From NCBI RefSeq assembly GCF_004519315.1, contig NZ_SOZE01000007.1, positions 62,001 through 126,000 of the forward strand: a stretch of DNA of 64,000 bases, read 5' to 3'. This DNA is from Mucilaginibacter psychrotolerans (lineage in GTDB: Bacteria > Bacteroidota > Bacteroidia > Sphingobacteriales > Sphingobacteriaceae). Under the pieces are notes generated by a model, which was not told the DNA's origin, searched no databases, and saw nothing but the letters and a program-made list of their open reading frames with translations. The position numbers and the translations under genes are program-made. Numbering within the stretch: position 1 is the first letter of the stretch; every line of letters starts with the position of its first letter. Below are positions 53,609-63,690 of the stretch, piece after piece.

Positions 53609-54523
53609 TTACTTCTTCAACCACCCATTAGCTTCCATCCAGGCGGCTGCCCAATCGAACCATTTTTCCTTAGTAGTGGGGTTTGGCATACCGAAACCGT
53701 GACCACCATTCTGGAACAGGTGCATCTCCACCTTAACTTTGGCGTTGGTTAGGGCCTCGTACATCATCAGGCTATTCTCAACAGGTACCGCGCCATCGTC
53801 CTGGGCGTGGATCAAAAAGGTTGGCGGTGTATTAGCCGTTACCTGCTTTTCGTTGGAGTAAAAATCTATCATGGCCTGCGAAGGCGTTTTACCGATAAGG
53901 TTCTCGCGCGAGCCCACATGCGCTTTCGGCCCGAACGATATCACCGGGTATATCAGCATCATAAAATCGGGGCGTACACTGATGTTATCCTTATTCTCGA
54001 TAACCACCTTATCAAAGTGCGTACCGGCGGTTGATGCTAAATGCCCCCCTGCAGAAAAGCCAATGATTCCTATGCGGTTAGGGTCTACCCCCCAACCCGC
54101 TGCGCCCTGCCTTACCATTTGTATCGCACGCTGGGCATCCTGCAAAGGGCCAATGGTTTTATCAACCATTATTTCATCCGATGGTAGACGGTACTTCACC
54201 AAAAATGCCGTAACCCCTATGCTGTTAAACGCTTTCGCAATATCGGTACCTTCGTGTTTATTGGCCAAACCACCATAACCACCACCCGGAAATATCACTA
54301 TGGCCGCACCGTTGGCCGTGCCTTTTTCGGGCAGGTAAGGCGTAATAGTGGGTATGCTCACCTTGGTTATCCAACTGGTTTCGTTTATAGCTTCTATATA
54401 ACGAGCCGGGATAGGTTTGGAGTTAGGTACACCTGCGGGATATAGAAGAAGCGGTTTTTGTTCCTGTCCAAACGCTGCTATCGTTGAAATCATTAGAATG
54501 GAGGCTGCTAAAAGAGTTTTCAT
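53609..54523 (-). CDS. Alpha/beta-hydrolase, secreted esterase-like
   Basis: This 304-residue protein has a signal peptide (about residues 1-19) and the BD-FAE/acetylxylan-esterase-like hydrolase pattern: IVIFPGGGYGGL (oxyanion loop), GFSAGGHLAS (Ser157), DDGAVP (Asp242 or 243) and GGHGFG (His275). It probably removes acyl groups from a sugar or polysaccharide in the periplasm. Its gene lies downstream of the LytTR pair on the same strand after a 34-base gap, but may be a separate unit. Confidence 0.85.
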   Translation of the reverse strand: MKTLLAASILMISTIAAFGQEQKPLLLYPAGVPNSKPIPARYIEAINETSWITKVSIPTITPYLPEKGTANGAAIVIFPGGGYGGLANKHEGTDIAKAFNSIGVTAFLVKYRLPSDEIMVDKTIGPLQDAQRAIQMVRQGAAGWGVDPNRIGIIGFSAGGHLASTAGTHFDKVVIENKDNISVRPDFMMLIYPVISFGPKAHVGSRENLIGKTPSQAMIDFYSNEKQVTANTPPTFLIHAQDDGAVPVENSLMMYEALTNAKVKVEMHLFQNGGHGFGMPNPTTKEKWFDWAAAWMEANGWLKK

Positions 54524-54557
54524 AATTGGTTACTGAATTACAATTATACCTTTTTCA

Positions 54558-55319
54558 TTACAAACTTTTAGCCAGCGCGTTTTTTATCATTTCGCGATTC
54601 TGCCGCGATATAGGCACCTTGGTTTTATTTGCCAGCAGCAGCGTGCCGCCATCCTCCTTTAAATAGCTCTTTACGAAATGCAGGTTAACCAAATGCGATT
54701 GATGCGTGCGTATGAATTGGTGAGGTTTTAGCATATCAGCAAATTCTTTAAGTGTTTTGCACACCAAAACCTGCTCGCCGCTGCCAAGGTAAAACGTAGT
54801 ATAGTTGTTTGATGCTTCGCACCTTACGATGTCCGTAATTTTCACGTACATGATCTCGGTAAGCGTGTGCAGGGCTATTTTAGGCGTATCGTTTTGCCCC
54901 GCCTTAATGTACTGCAAAAGGTTTTCGATGCTTTGGTTTTGCTGCCTGCCGGCTATTTTTGGCCTGGCCTTTTCTATCGCCAATTTAAATTCATCAACGT
55001 CGATAGGTTTTAGCAAATAATCCAAGGCCGAAAATTTGATGGCCTGGATGCCATATTTATCGTAGGCTGTGATAAAAATAACCTCAAAATCAATTTCATC
55101 AAAGGCCCGCAGCACATCGAAGCCCGATTTCCCGGGCATTTGTATATCCAAAAACAACAGGTTGGGCCGATGCTGTTTTATGGCAGCAATGGCGTTATCT
55201 GCATCGTTTGCTACGGCAGTCACAAAAATTTCGGGGAAGTGTATTTTGATAATCTGCTGCAGGTTTTCTACATTGTTAGGCTCGTCATCAACAATAATGC
55301 TGCGTATATCCATTAGCAT
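54558..55319 (-). CDS. LytTR-family response regulator
   Basis: This 253-residue protein has a receiver domain (SIIVDDEPNNVENLQ, LLFLDIQMPGKSG with Asp58, FITAYDKYGI, LLKPI) and a LytTR domain with ALHTLTEIMYVKITDIVRCEA and IRTHQSHLVNLHFV. Alternative starts lie at 55319 and 55313. It lies 3 bases after the kinase gene. Confidence 0.92.
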   Translation of the reverse strand: MLMDIRSIIVDDEPNNVENLQQIIKIHFPEIFVTAVANDADNAIAAIKQHRPNLLFLDIQMPGKSGFDVLRAFDEIDFEVIFITAYDKYGIQAIKFSALDYLLKPIDVDEFKLAIEKARPKIAGRQQNQSIENLLQYIKAGQNDTPKIALHTLTEIMYVKITDIVRCEASNNYTTFYLGSGEQVLVCKTLKEFADMLKPHQFIRTHQSHLVNLHFVKSYLKEDGGTLLLANKTKVPISRQNREMIKNALAKSL

Positions 55320-55322
55320 AAA

Positions 55323-57074
55323 TTAAATCCAGTTGGTTAAACGAATGCTCACTACAGTCCCCGGTGCATTCTTTTGTATATCTAATGTTACGGGCTGCTC
55401 TTTAAACAACTGGCCCAGTAAAACTATGCGTTCCTGGCTCAATTTCAATCCGTAGCCGCTATTTTCATCAGCATTGGTTGTGCCTATCCAGCTACCATTA
55501 TCCTTTATGGTAAAAACAAGGTCCCGTTGGTTGCGTGTAACCGATAGGCTAATCACCCCACTTTCCTTTAAAATTGCCACCCCGTGCTTAACCGCATTTT
55601 CTACAAAGGGCTGCAACAGCATGGCAGGCACTTCTATGTTCGACTGGTTCAAATCATCGCCTGCTGTGATATGATATTTAAAGCCGAAGCGCAATTGCTC
55701 CATCTGCAAATAATCGTCTATCAGCTTTAGCTCCTCCTTTAGGCTCAGCAATTCTTCTCCACCGGTAGCAAGCACCTGCCGGGTAAGGCCGGCAAACTTG
55801 GCCAGATAATGATTGGCACCGGCTATATCGTTTTTATTAATGAGATTTTGAATAGATGTTAAAGCATTGAACATAAAATGCGGGTTCAGCTGCGCACGAA
55901 TGGATTGCAATTTAAGCCCGGTAACCTGCTTTGCCTGCGCTGCCTTTAGCAGCTTTACCTGGTTGCGCCTGTAATAGCCGCCAAACAGCAGTCCGAAAAA
56001 GACAACTGCCCCTACCACGTAGGGCAGGAGCTGTTTTAATGATGCTTTTTTTTCTAAAACCGCGTTAGGCAATATTTTAAGCTTGATATGCAATTGCTGA
56101 TCTTGCAGGTTAAACCCTCCCGCGCCTTGCGGGCGGATAATTATTTCATAATCCCCTACCGGGTAATTTGTGAAATTGAATTTAAACTCCGTCCCTAAAG
56201 GATTTCCCTCGGCGCCGGTAAAAAATTGTTGTTTTCCGTTTTCTGTTTTATATAAAATAACGCTGTAAGCCACTGCTTCGTGGTCCTTAACAAGCATACT
56301 CACAACATTTACACTATCGGTATAAAAGCTGATAGCCGTGGGGGTGCCGGTAGTGGGATCGTATTTTATTTCGTGCGGAGCTTGTATTTTCATCTGTTCG
56401 ATCCCATATTGGGTACGAGCTTGCCCGGCAGGCAAATGTGGTTGAAACCTGATATTAGTAATTACAGGTTTCAGGTTTTTCCTCCAATCAAAGATGACAC
56501 CATCCCTAAGCCTGTAGTCGTTAATATTCACAACCTCTACCAGCGCCTGTTTATCCGGGTAGTTAAAACTACCTATAAATCCGTAAGGTTTGCCGGCGCC
56601 GTACTTTTGTTCCAGCCGGGGAATTTTTGACCAGTGCACCACTTCCGCGCTATCGTTAAGCACTACCCTGTAACGATAATTGCCCACATTATCTTTTGTT
56701 ATACCTAAGGCCAGCAGCACACCGTTGGAGTTATCTGAAATATGGTAAGCAGTGTAGTTTTTAGAAAATGCCCTTACAGGAGACATGGTATAATTCATCA
56801 GCGCAGGGTTTAATTTAACCCCAAGCATCAGGGGCGTTTTCATAGTTTGGTCTTTCGTAGTAGTGGGCCTGTAAGCTACTGCATCTAAACCGGTATCATT
56901 TATGCCAAAACTCGAACTAATATACCCCATAGAACGCAATGAGTCTGATATCGCTAAATCGAACACAATTTGATTTCCAAATGAGCCGGGCGGCATTTTT
57001 TGCGCCACAGCAGCCGGAGCAAGCCCCCAGCCAATTGTTAAGATAAATAATAGCGTAAATACTGTTCTCTTCAT
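55323..57074 (-). CDS. Sensor histidine kinase (LytS-type catalytic part)
   Basis: This 583-residue protein has a signal peptide, a long periplasmic region (about residues 27-345) with an Ig-like part just before the membrane (FNFTNYPVGDYEIIIRPQG), one helix (about 350-369), and a His_kinase domain with LRAQLNPHFMFNALTSIQNL (His near 400). An HATPase domain follows, with PAMLLQPFVENAVKHGV and GYGLKLSQERIVLL. It signals to the response regulator 3 bases downstream. Confidence 0.9.
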   Translation of the reverse strand: MKRTVFTLLFILTIGWGLAPAAVAQKMPPGSFGNQIVFDLAISDSLRSMGYISSSFGINDTGLDAVAYRPTTTKDQTMKTPLMLGVKLNPALMNYTMSPVRAFSKNYTAYHISDNSNGVLLALGITKDNVGNYRYRVVLNDSAEVVHWSKIPRLEQKYGAGKPYGFIGSFNYPDKQALVEVVNINDYRLRDGVIFDWRKNLKPVITNIRFQPHLPAGQARTQYGIEQMKIQAPHEIKYDPTTGTPTAISFYTDSVNVVSMLVKDHEAVAYSVILYKTENGKQQFFTGAEGNPLGTEFKFNFTNYPVGDYEIIIRPQGAGGFNLQDQQLHIKLKILPNAVLEKKASLKQLLPYVVGAVVFFGLLFGGYYRRNQVKLLKAAQAKQVTGLKLQSIRAQLNPHFMFNALTSIQNLINKNDIAGANHYLAKFAGLTRQVLATGGEELLSLKEELKLIDDYLQMEQLRFGFKYHITAGDDLNQSNIEVPAMLLQPFVENAVKHGVAILKESGVISLSVTRNQRDLVFTIKDNGSWIGTTNADENSGYGLKLSQERIVLLGQLFKEQPVTLDIQKNAPGTVVSIRLTNWI

Positions 57075-57247
57075 GATGTGTGTTTAAGTGTATAATTTAT
57101 TACATCACAAAAATGCGTTTGTGCAACAGGCCTATCAACGCACAACGAGTGTACTGCTGTTAGCATTTAGAATTTGGTAACTAAACAATAATAGCGACAG
57201 GTTTTTAAGGCCTATCGCTATCGTAAAACATATCAGTAGCGGCCGCT

Positions 57248-58340
57248 TTAGTTCTTCGGCCCGCCAAATTCCATCAGGTACGATTTTAAGAACTCGTTCA
57301 AATCGCCATCCAGTACGGCGGCGGCGTTAGAAGTTTCGTGATCGGTACGCAGGTCTTTCACTAGTTTGTACGGATGCAAAACGTAGTTGCGTATCTGCGA
57401 CCCCCATTCAATTTTCTTTTTATTGCCCTCTACCGCGCTTGATGCTTCGGCGCGCTTGCGCATCTCGGCTTCGTACAGCTGCGATTTAAGCAAGCGGATG
57501 GCATTCTCCTTATTCTGTAACTGCGAGCGCGATTCCTGGTTTTTGATGATGATGCCCGATGGCTTGTGGTACAAACGTACGGCGGTTTCCACCTTGTTTA
57601 CGTTTTGCCCGCCTGCACCGCCCGCGCGGAAGGTTTCAAATTCAATATCCGCATCCTTCACCTCTATCTCAATGGTATCATCTACCAATGGGTACACATA
57701 TACCGAGGCAAATGAGGTATGGCGCTTAGCGTTAGCATCAAATGGCGATACACGCACCAGTCGGTGCACACCGTTCTCGCCTTTGAGGTATCCGTAAGCA
57801 AAATCACCTTCCAACTGCAGGGTAACGGTTTTTACGCCGGCCACATCACCGGGTTGGTAATCCTGCTCGGTAACTTTGTAGCCGTTTTTTTCGCCCCACA
57901 TAATGTACATGCGCATCAGCATGCCGGCCCAGTCGCAGCTTTCGGTACCGCCGGCGCCTGCGGTAATTTGCAGCACGGCGTTAAACTGGTCTTCCTCGGC
58001 GCTCAACATGTTCTTGAATTCCAGCTCCTCTACAGCGGTTGTCGCGGCATCAAACTGCTCCTTCATTTCCGCTTCGGTTGCATCGCCGGCCTGGAAAAAC
58101 TCGAACAAAACGCCCGTATCCTCCACTGCCGTTACTACCTTTTGGAAAGCGTCGGTCCATATTTTTTTTGTTTTGATGGAAGCGAGTACCTTTTCGGCCT
58201 CTTTAGGATGATCCCAAAAGTTTGGGCCAATGGTTATTTCCTGTTCCTTTTGCATCGCATCGAGTTTGGTATCGATGTCAAAGATGCCTCCTCAGGGAAG
58301 TTGTTCTATCCCTTAAATCCTGTAAGTTCTCTTTAGTCAT
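57248..58340 (-). CDS. prfB: Peptide chain release factor 2 with programmed +1 frameshift
   Basis: This is RF2, which ends translation at UGA and UAA. The first reading frame starts at an ATG at 58340 and meets a TGA after 20 codons (58280-58278). Skipping one base after the CTT codon continues into the long frame to 57248, giving 363 residues, the usual RF2 length. The tripeptide SPF (198-200) and GGQ (243-245) are present. The frameshift is the classical autoregulation: low RF2 favours the shift. The frame from 58255 alone would miss the first 28 residues. Confidence 0.95.
58277..58292 (-). promoter_or_regulatory. prfB +1 frameshift site
   Basis: Read on the minus strand: AGGAGG (58292-58287), CAT, CTT (58283-58281), TGA (58280-58278), C. 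This matches the classical RF2 shift signal: a Shine-Dalgarno-like block 3 bases before CTT, then a TGA followed by C, a weak termination context. It lies in a genome whose genes seem to lack Shine-Dalgarno sequences. Confidence 0.93.
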
Positions 58341-58352
58341 GCGCCAAAGATA

Positions 58353-58523
58353 GTTAAAGGTTGGTTAAAGTTAGAAAAGTTGGAGAGGTTAAAAAGGTTA
58401 GAAAAGTTAAGGCGACAAAATTGGAAGTATATGTGCTCAAAACGTAAAAGGTTGCAAAGGCACTCGCCTTGCAACCTTTCTAACTTCTTATAACCCTTCT
58501 AACTTCTTTAACTTCCTTACGCC
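58353..58523. repeat. Inverted repeat built from GTTAGAAAAGTT words
   Basis: The left arm (about 58353-58414) repeats AGGTT, GTTAGAAAAGTT and GGTTAAA words and ends AAGGCG. The right arm (about 58465-58523) is the approximate reverse complement, starting CGCCTT with CTTCTAACTTC words, and overlaps the end of the gene at 58517. A compact terminator hairpin sits between them. The left arm also lies in the leader of prfB. Confidence 0.65.
58447..58479 (-). terminator. Terminator after the 143-residue gene
   Basis: AAAGGTTGCAAAGGC (58447-58461) pairs with GCCTTGCAACCTTT (58466-58479) with one bulged base and a 4-base loop. On the minus strand the stem is followed by TTTTACGTTTT. It would end the transcript of the gene at 58517-58948. 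Confidence 0.8.
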
Positions 58524-58948
58524 ATTTGCGTAAGCAGCAGGCCCATATCGGCTACATGGCCGCTTATTTTTGATAGCAGGGTATTTAGGGCAAATTCTTT
58601 ATTTTGTTCGGTTTTGCTTTGGCGGATCAACTCCAGCATTACCGGACGGATGAGTTCGTTTGAAATTTGTTTCGCATCGGCCGAGCTAATGTCATAATAC
58701 TTATCCAACTTTATGGCAAACTTATTCACCGCTTTATTGATAAGTGGATTATCATAAACGCCTGCAATTTGGAAGTACTTAACCAAATCTTTTATCTTAC
58801 CACTCTCTATATGGGCTTTGATTACCTCTATTATCGAACTCGAAGCGTCATTCAAAACCGCCTCGCGATATTTTTCGGCAATTAAAGGATTGTTGGTAAC
58901 AGCCGTCCCGGCGTTATTTTTTACGAGCAAAAACAGTTTTTCGAACAT
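58517..58948 (-). CDS. Hypothetical protein, all-helical
   Basis: This 143-residue protein has no signal peptide or membrane helix. Its pattern is strongly alpha-helical, with Leu/Ile/Val spaced by charged residues and a segment MFEKLFLLVKNNAGTAVTN at the start. I do not recognise the family. The gene lies between prfB and pgi, ends in the terminator at 58447-58479 and is probably transcribed alone. Confidence 0.8.
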   Translation of the reverse strand: MFEKLFLLVKNNAGTAVTNNPLIAEKYREAVLNDASSSIIEVIKAHIESGKIKDLVKYFQIAGVYDNPLINKAVNKFAIKLDKYYDISSADAKQISNELIRPVMLELIRQSKTEQNKEFALNTLLSKISGHVADMGLLLTQMA

Positions 58949-59164
58949 AAAAGTAAGTTTTTAGATAGCGTATTGATGATTTGGCGATAAATAAGCGATT
59001 AACTTATCAGCAAAGCAAATATATCATTTATTTGTTTCCAATTTTAAAAATATTTGCTAATTATGTTAAAATAATGACAATTGAAAACAGTGTCATATCA
59101 ACACTAAGTAATTGATGTGCAAAACGCGCTAAATAACACCTTTATGCCATAAATTTCATTTTAG

Positions 59165-60860
<1,696 letters not shown>

Positions 60861-61013
60861 GTGCCAGTGGGCAGTGGGTAGTGGGCAGTGGGCAAGTGCT
60901 AAAGGATAAACATTGTTTTTAATTCAAAAATTATCTACAACCTTAACCGCCGACTGCTATCTGCTTGTTGTGTGCAAACTGCCCACTGAAAACCGCCTAC
61001 TGAAAACTGGCAT
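60861..61013. repeat. Inverted repeat built from AGTGGGCAGTGGG words
   Basis: The left arm (60861-60899) repeats AGTGGGCAGTGGGTAGTGGG-type words directly after the isomerase stop. The right arm (60973-61013) has GCCCACTGAAAACCGCCTAC and ends ACTGGC, the complement of the left GCCAGT. It lies between convergent genes and can form a terminator for both. Confidence 0.72.
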
Positions 61014-61017
61014 CTGC

Positions 61018-61332
61018 TTACTCATACGGTGCTACCTTAGGGTCGGGGCCGTATGGGTTGGGACCTTCCTGGCCTCTGGCACCCATGAGCCAGAAGATGT
61101 AGAAAGGGATAAACTGCCACCAGCCGCTTTTGCCGATATCGTGGCAGCGTTTTACGCCCTGGGCCAGGGCGAAATACAGTATAGGTATGGATACGGCAAT
61201 CATGAAGGTATCGCCCCCTCGCCCGTCGCCCATTCCCCAGATGAAATAATAAACAAAAAGATAAGCGAAGCAGCTGATGCAATATTCGGCCCGGCGGATG
61301 CGGCCTTGTAGCGAGAATGGATTCTTGTGCAT
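61018..61332 (-). CDS. DUF805 small membrane protein
   Basis: This 104-residue protein starts NPFSLQGRIRRAEYCISCF, has three helices and the conserved GVKRCHDIGKSGWWQFIPFY of DUF805, where the RCHD motif precedes the last helix. The role of DUF805 is not established. A paralog follows at 61384-61755. Confidence 0.88.
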   Translation of the reverse strand: MHKNPFSLQGRIRRAEYCISCFAYLFVYYFIWGMGDGRGGDTFMIAVSIPILYFALAQGVKRCHDIGKSGWWQFIPFYIFWLMGARGQEGPNPYGPDPKVAPYE

Positions 61333-61383
61333 AGCAAATGTTTAGGGATTGCTAATTTACAATTTTCCTGTTCTGCAAAAAAG

Positions 61384-61755
61384 CTACCTGCCATATTTGT
61401 CCGCACCGCCGCCCGGGTAATGGTAAGGCCCGCCGCCGGGGTAATTGGGGTAGTTATTGTCTTTAGGGTTTTCGCCATACTGATTGGGACCAATGTTACC
61501 ATCGGCCAACAGCATCCAAAAAGAATAAAAAGGTATCAGTTGAAACCAACCGCTGTTGCCAAGATCATGGCAGCGTTTGGCCCCCTGTGCAAACCTGAAC
61601 CAGGCTAGCGGGAAAAGCGCAAACCAGTACATCTCTTTGTGATGATCTGCAGCCTGTACAATGATAAAAAACAATCCGGCAACATAAATCAATATGCTTA
61701 GGCCGTACTCCATGCGCCTGATGCGCCCGTAAAAAACAAAAGGATTGGTGAACAT
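61384..61755 (-). CDS. DUF805 small membrane protein, paralog of its neighbour
   Basis: This 123-residue protein has the DUF805 pattern (NPFVFYGRIRRMEYGLS, then GAKRCHDLGNSGWFQLIPFY) and three helices. The tail is rich in Gly, Pro, Asn and Tyr. It is clearly a tandem duplicate of the next gene at 61018, with which it is probably transcribed, 51 bases apart. Confidence 0.88.
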   Translation of the reverse strand: MFTNPFVFYGRIRRMEYGLSILIYVAGLFFIIVQAADHHKEMYWFALFPLAWFRFAQGAKRCHDLGNSGWFQLIPFYSFWMLLADGNIGPNQYGENPKDNNYPNYPGGGPYHYPGGGADKYGR

Positions 61756-61808
61756 ATTGTGGCTTTGAATTAGGTTTGGCTAAACTACAAAAAATGCACC
61801 TGATTTTT

Positions 61809-62378
61809 TCATACCGGCCTATAACACAACAACAATACACCGGTTTCAAACGCTTGTTTGGCCATTAATTGCAGGTTTGCACTCAATTCACTAAATAATG
61901 GGCGGCCAACGCTTATAATTACCGGGTGCAGCCAAAGCCGGTACTCATCAACCAAGCCCAGCCTTGCCAAGGCATCAACCAGCGTGCCACTGCCAAACAC
62001 GATGATGTTTTTGCCGGATTGCTGTTTTAAAGCCGTCACCCTATCTGCCAAATCACCATTAATCAATACAGTGTTGGGCCAGCAGCCCGTATTGGCCAAT
62101 GTGCCCGAAACAACTACCTTGGTGCAGCTACGCATCATATCAGCAAAATCCATTTCTTGCCTCGCGCTAAAATTATCGCCTATGCCTGCCTGCCAGTGTA
62201 TGGCCATAGCCTGGTACGTTATCCGCCCCAACAAAATAGTATCCGCATCGGCCAGCTGCTGCGTAAGTGCCCGCGCCATTTCCTCGCTCCAATGATTGTG
62301 ATGCCATTCCAGCCCGCCGTCCGGGTCGGCCATGCAGCCGTTGAGGCTCAGGTTCAACGATACGATAAGTTTCCGCAT
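61809..62378 (-). CDS. Dihydrofolate reductase/RibD-like reductase
   Basis: This 189-residue protein starts RKLIVSLNLSLNGCMADPDGGLEW and continues with ADTILLGRITYQAMA, VFGSGTLVDALARLGLVDEYRL and HPVIISVGRPLF. All are marks of the RibD C-terminal/YyaP-type DHFR-fold group that binds NADPH. Its substrate is unknown. It is probably not the folate enzyme. Confidence 0.87.
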   Translation of the reverse strand: MRKLIVSLNLSLNGCMADPDGGLEWHHNHWSEEMARALTQQLADADTILLGRITYQAMAIHWQAGIGDNFSARQEMDFADMMRSCTKVVVSGTLANTGCWPNTVLINGDLADRVTALKQQSGKNIIVFGSGTLVDALARLGLVDEYRLWLHPVIISVGRPLFSELSANLQLMAKQAFETGVLLLCYRPV

Positions 62379-62549
62379 TCGCGCTATTTACTTATTTTAA
62401 TTACATCCCAAAGGTATCGCAGCATCCCCTATAGCCTAAGGTGCAAAAAAGACTTTTTTAAGGGCTGTTTGCGACTTTAGCTCCACTGGTAATTATTTTG
62501 TATTTTGCCATGGTGTATCTTTAGCCACCCAATAAGCAATAGCCATAAA

Positions 62550-63521
62550 ATGAAGCACGTATCTATCCTGATTACCAACGACGCTGTTTTGGCAAGCATT
62601 GCCGACCCGCGTATAATGTTTACCGGCATTAACGACTTTTTGGAAGCAGCCGGTAAACCTCCTCTGTTTAAAGTGCAGCTGATAGGGCTATCACCGGAAG
62701 TGCGACTGCATAGCGGCTTATTTTCGGTACATACCGATGCAGTATTGAAAGATGTGCCCAAAACCGACCTTATCATCATCCCTGCGATGGGTGGCGATAT
62801 GGTTGCGGCAATAAAAAAGAACGAAGATTTTATGCCCTGGATAGTGCAGCAATATAGCTGCGGTGCCGAGGTAGCCAGCCTTTGTGTAGGCGCTTTCCTG
62901 CTGGCTGCTACGGGCCTGCTTAAGGGCAAGGAGTGCAGCAGCCACTGGCGTTTTGCAGAGCAGTTCCGCGCCATGTTCCCCGATGTTACGCTGGTTGACG
63001 ACCGGATAGTTACCGAGCAGCAGGGGCTATACAGCAGCGGCGGCGCAACATCGTACTGGAACCTGCTGCTTTACCTGGTTGAAAAGCACGCCGGGCGCGA
63101 AATGAGCATTATGGCCGCCAAGATGTTCGCCCTGGAGATTGACCGTAAGAGCCAATCGCCATTTATTATGTTCAACGGGCAAAAAGGGCACGAGGACGAA
63201 CCGATAAAAAAAGCGCAGGAATTTATAGAAGCCAATATTGCCGAGCGCATTTCTGTTGAGGGCCTGGCCGATAAATACGCCATAGGCAAGCGGCACTTTG
63301 AACGCCGGTTTAAAAAGGCCACCAATAATACTCCGGTAGAATATATACAACGCGTAAAAATAGAAGCCGCAAAGAAACACCTGGAAAGCACCCGCAAAAA
63401 CATCAACGAAGTGATGTACGATGTTGGCTATACCGATACCAAATCTTTCCGGACGGTATTTAAGAAGATAACCGGCCTATCGCCTGTAGAATACCGCAAC
63501 AAGTACAATAAAGTGGCATAA
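62550..63521 (+). CDS. GlxA-type regulator (DJ-1/PfpI plus AraC)
   Basis: This 323-residue protein has an N-terminal class I glutamine amidotransferase-like (DJ-1/PfpI) domain with VASLCVGAFLLAATGLL (the Cys in the usual nucleophile-elbow place) and a C-terminal AraC helix-turn-helix (about 220-320) with FIEANIAERISVEGLADKY and VMYDVGYTDTKSFRTVFKK. Such proteins regulate target genes in response to small molecules. The ATG at 62550 is chosen over an upstream TTG at 62505, which would add a non-conserved leader. Confidence 0.9.
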   Translation: MKHVSILITNDAVLASIADPRIMFTGINDFLEAAGKPPLFKVQLIGLSPEVRLHSGLFSVHTDAVLKDVPKTDLIIIPAMGGDMVAAIKKNEDFMPWIVQQYSCGAEVASLCVGAFLLAATGLLKGKECSSHWRFAEQFRAMFPDVTLVDDRIVTEQQGLYSSGGATSYWNLLLYLVEKHAGREMSIMAAKMFALEIDRKSQSPFIMFNGQKGHEDEPIKKAQEFIEANIAERISVEGLADKYAIGKRHFERRFKKATNNTPVEYIQRVKIEAAKKHLESTRKNINEVMYDVGYTDTKSFRTVFKKITGLSPVEYRNKYNKVA

Positions 63522-63690
63522 AGCTGTAACTAAACGGGGTGCAGTGCGTATGCATGTAGCGGCGGTCGAATATGTGCAATAAAACATTTGTGTAAAAACA
63601 CTTATAAGCAGATATTTATCGCGTTAAATGCTATCGTAGCAATATGATGGTATAATCATATATTAGACCGATTAAAATCCAATCCCCTGG

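Noticed and set aside
60861..61013. Possible CRISPR-like repeats (AGTGGGCAGTGGG units)
   Set aside because: Units are about 7-14 bases with no unique spacers of constant length, no cas genes are nearby, and the arms are inverted.
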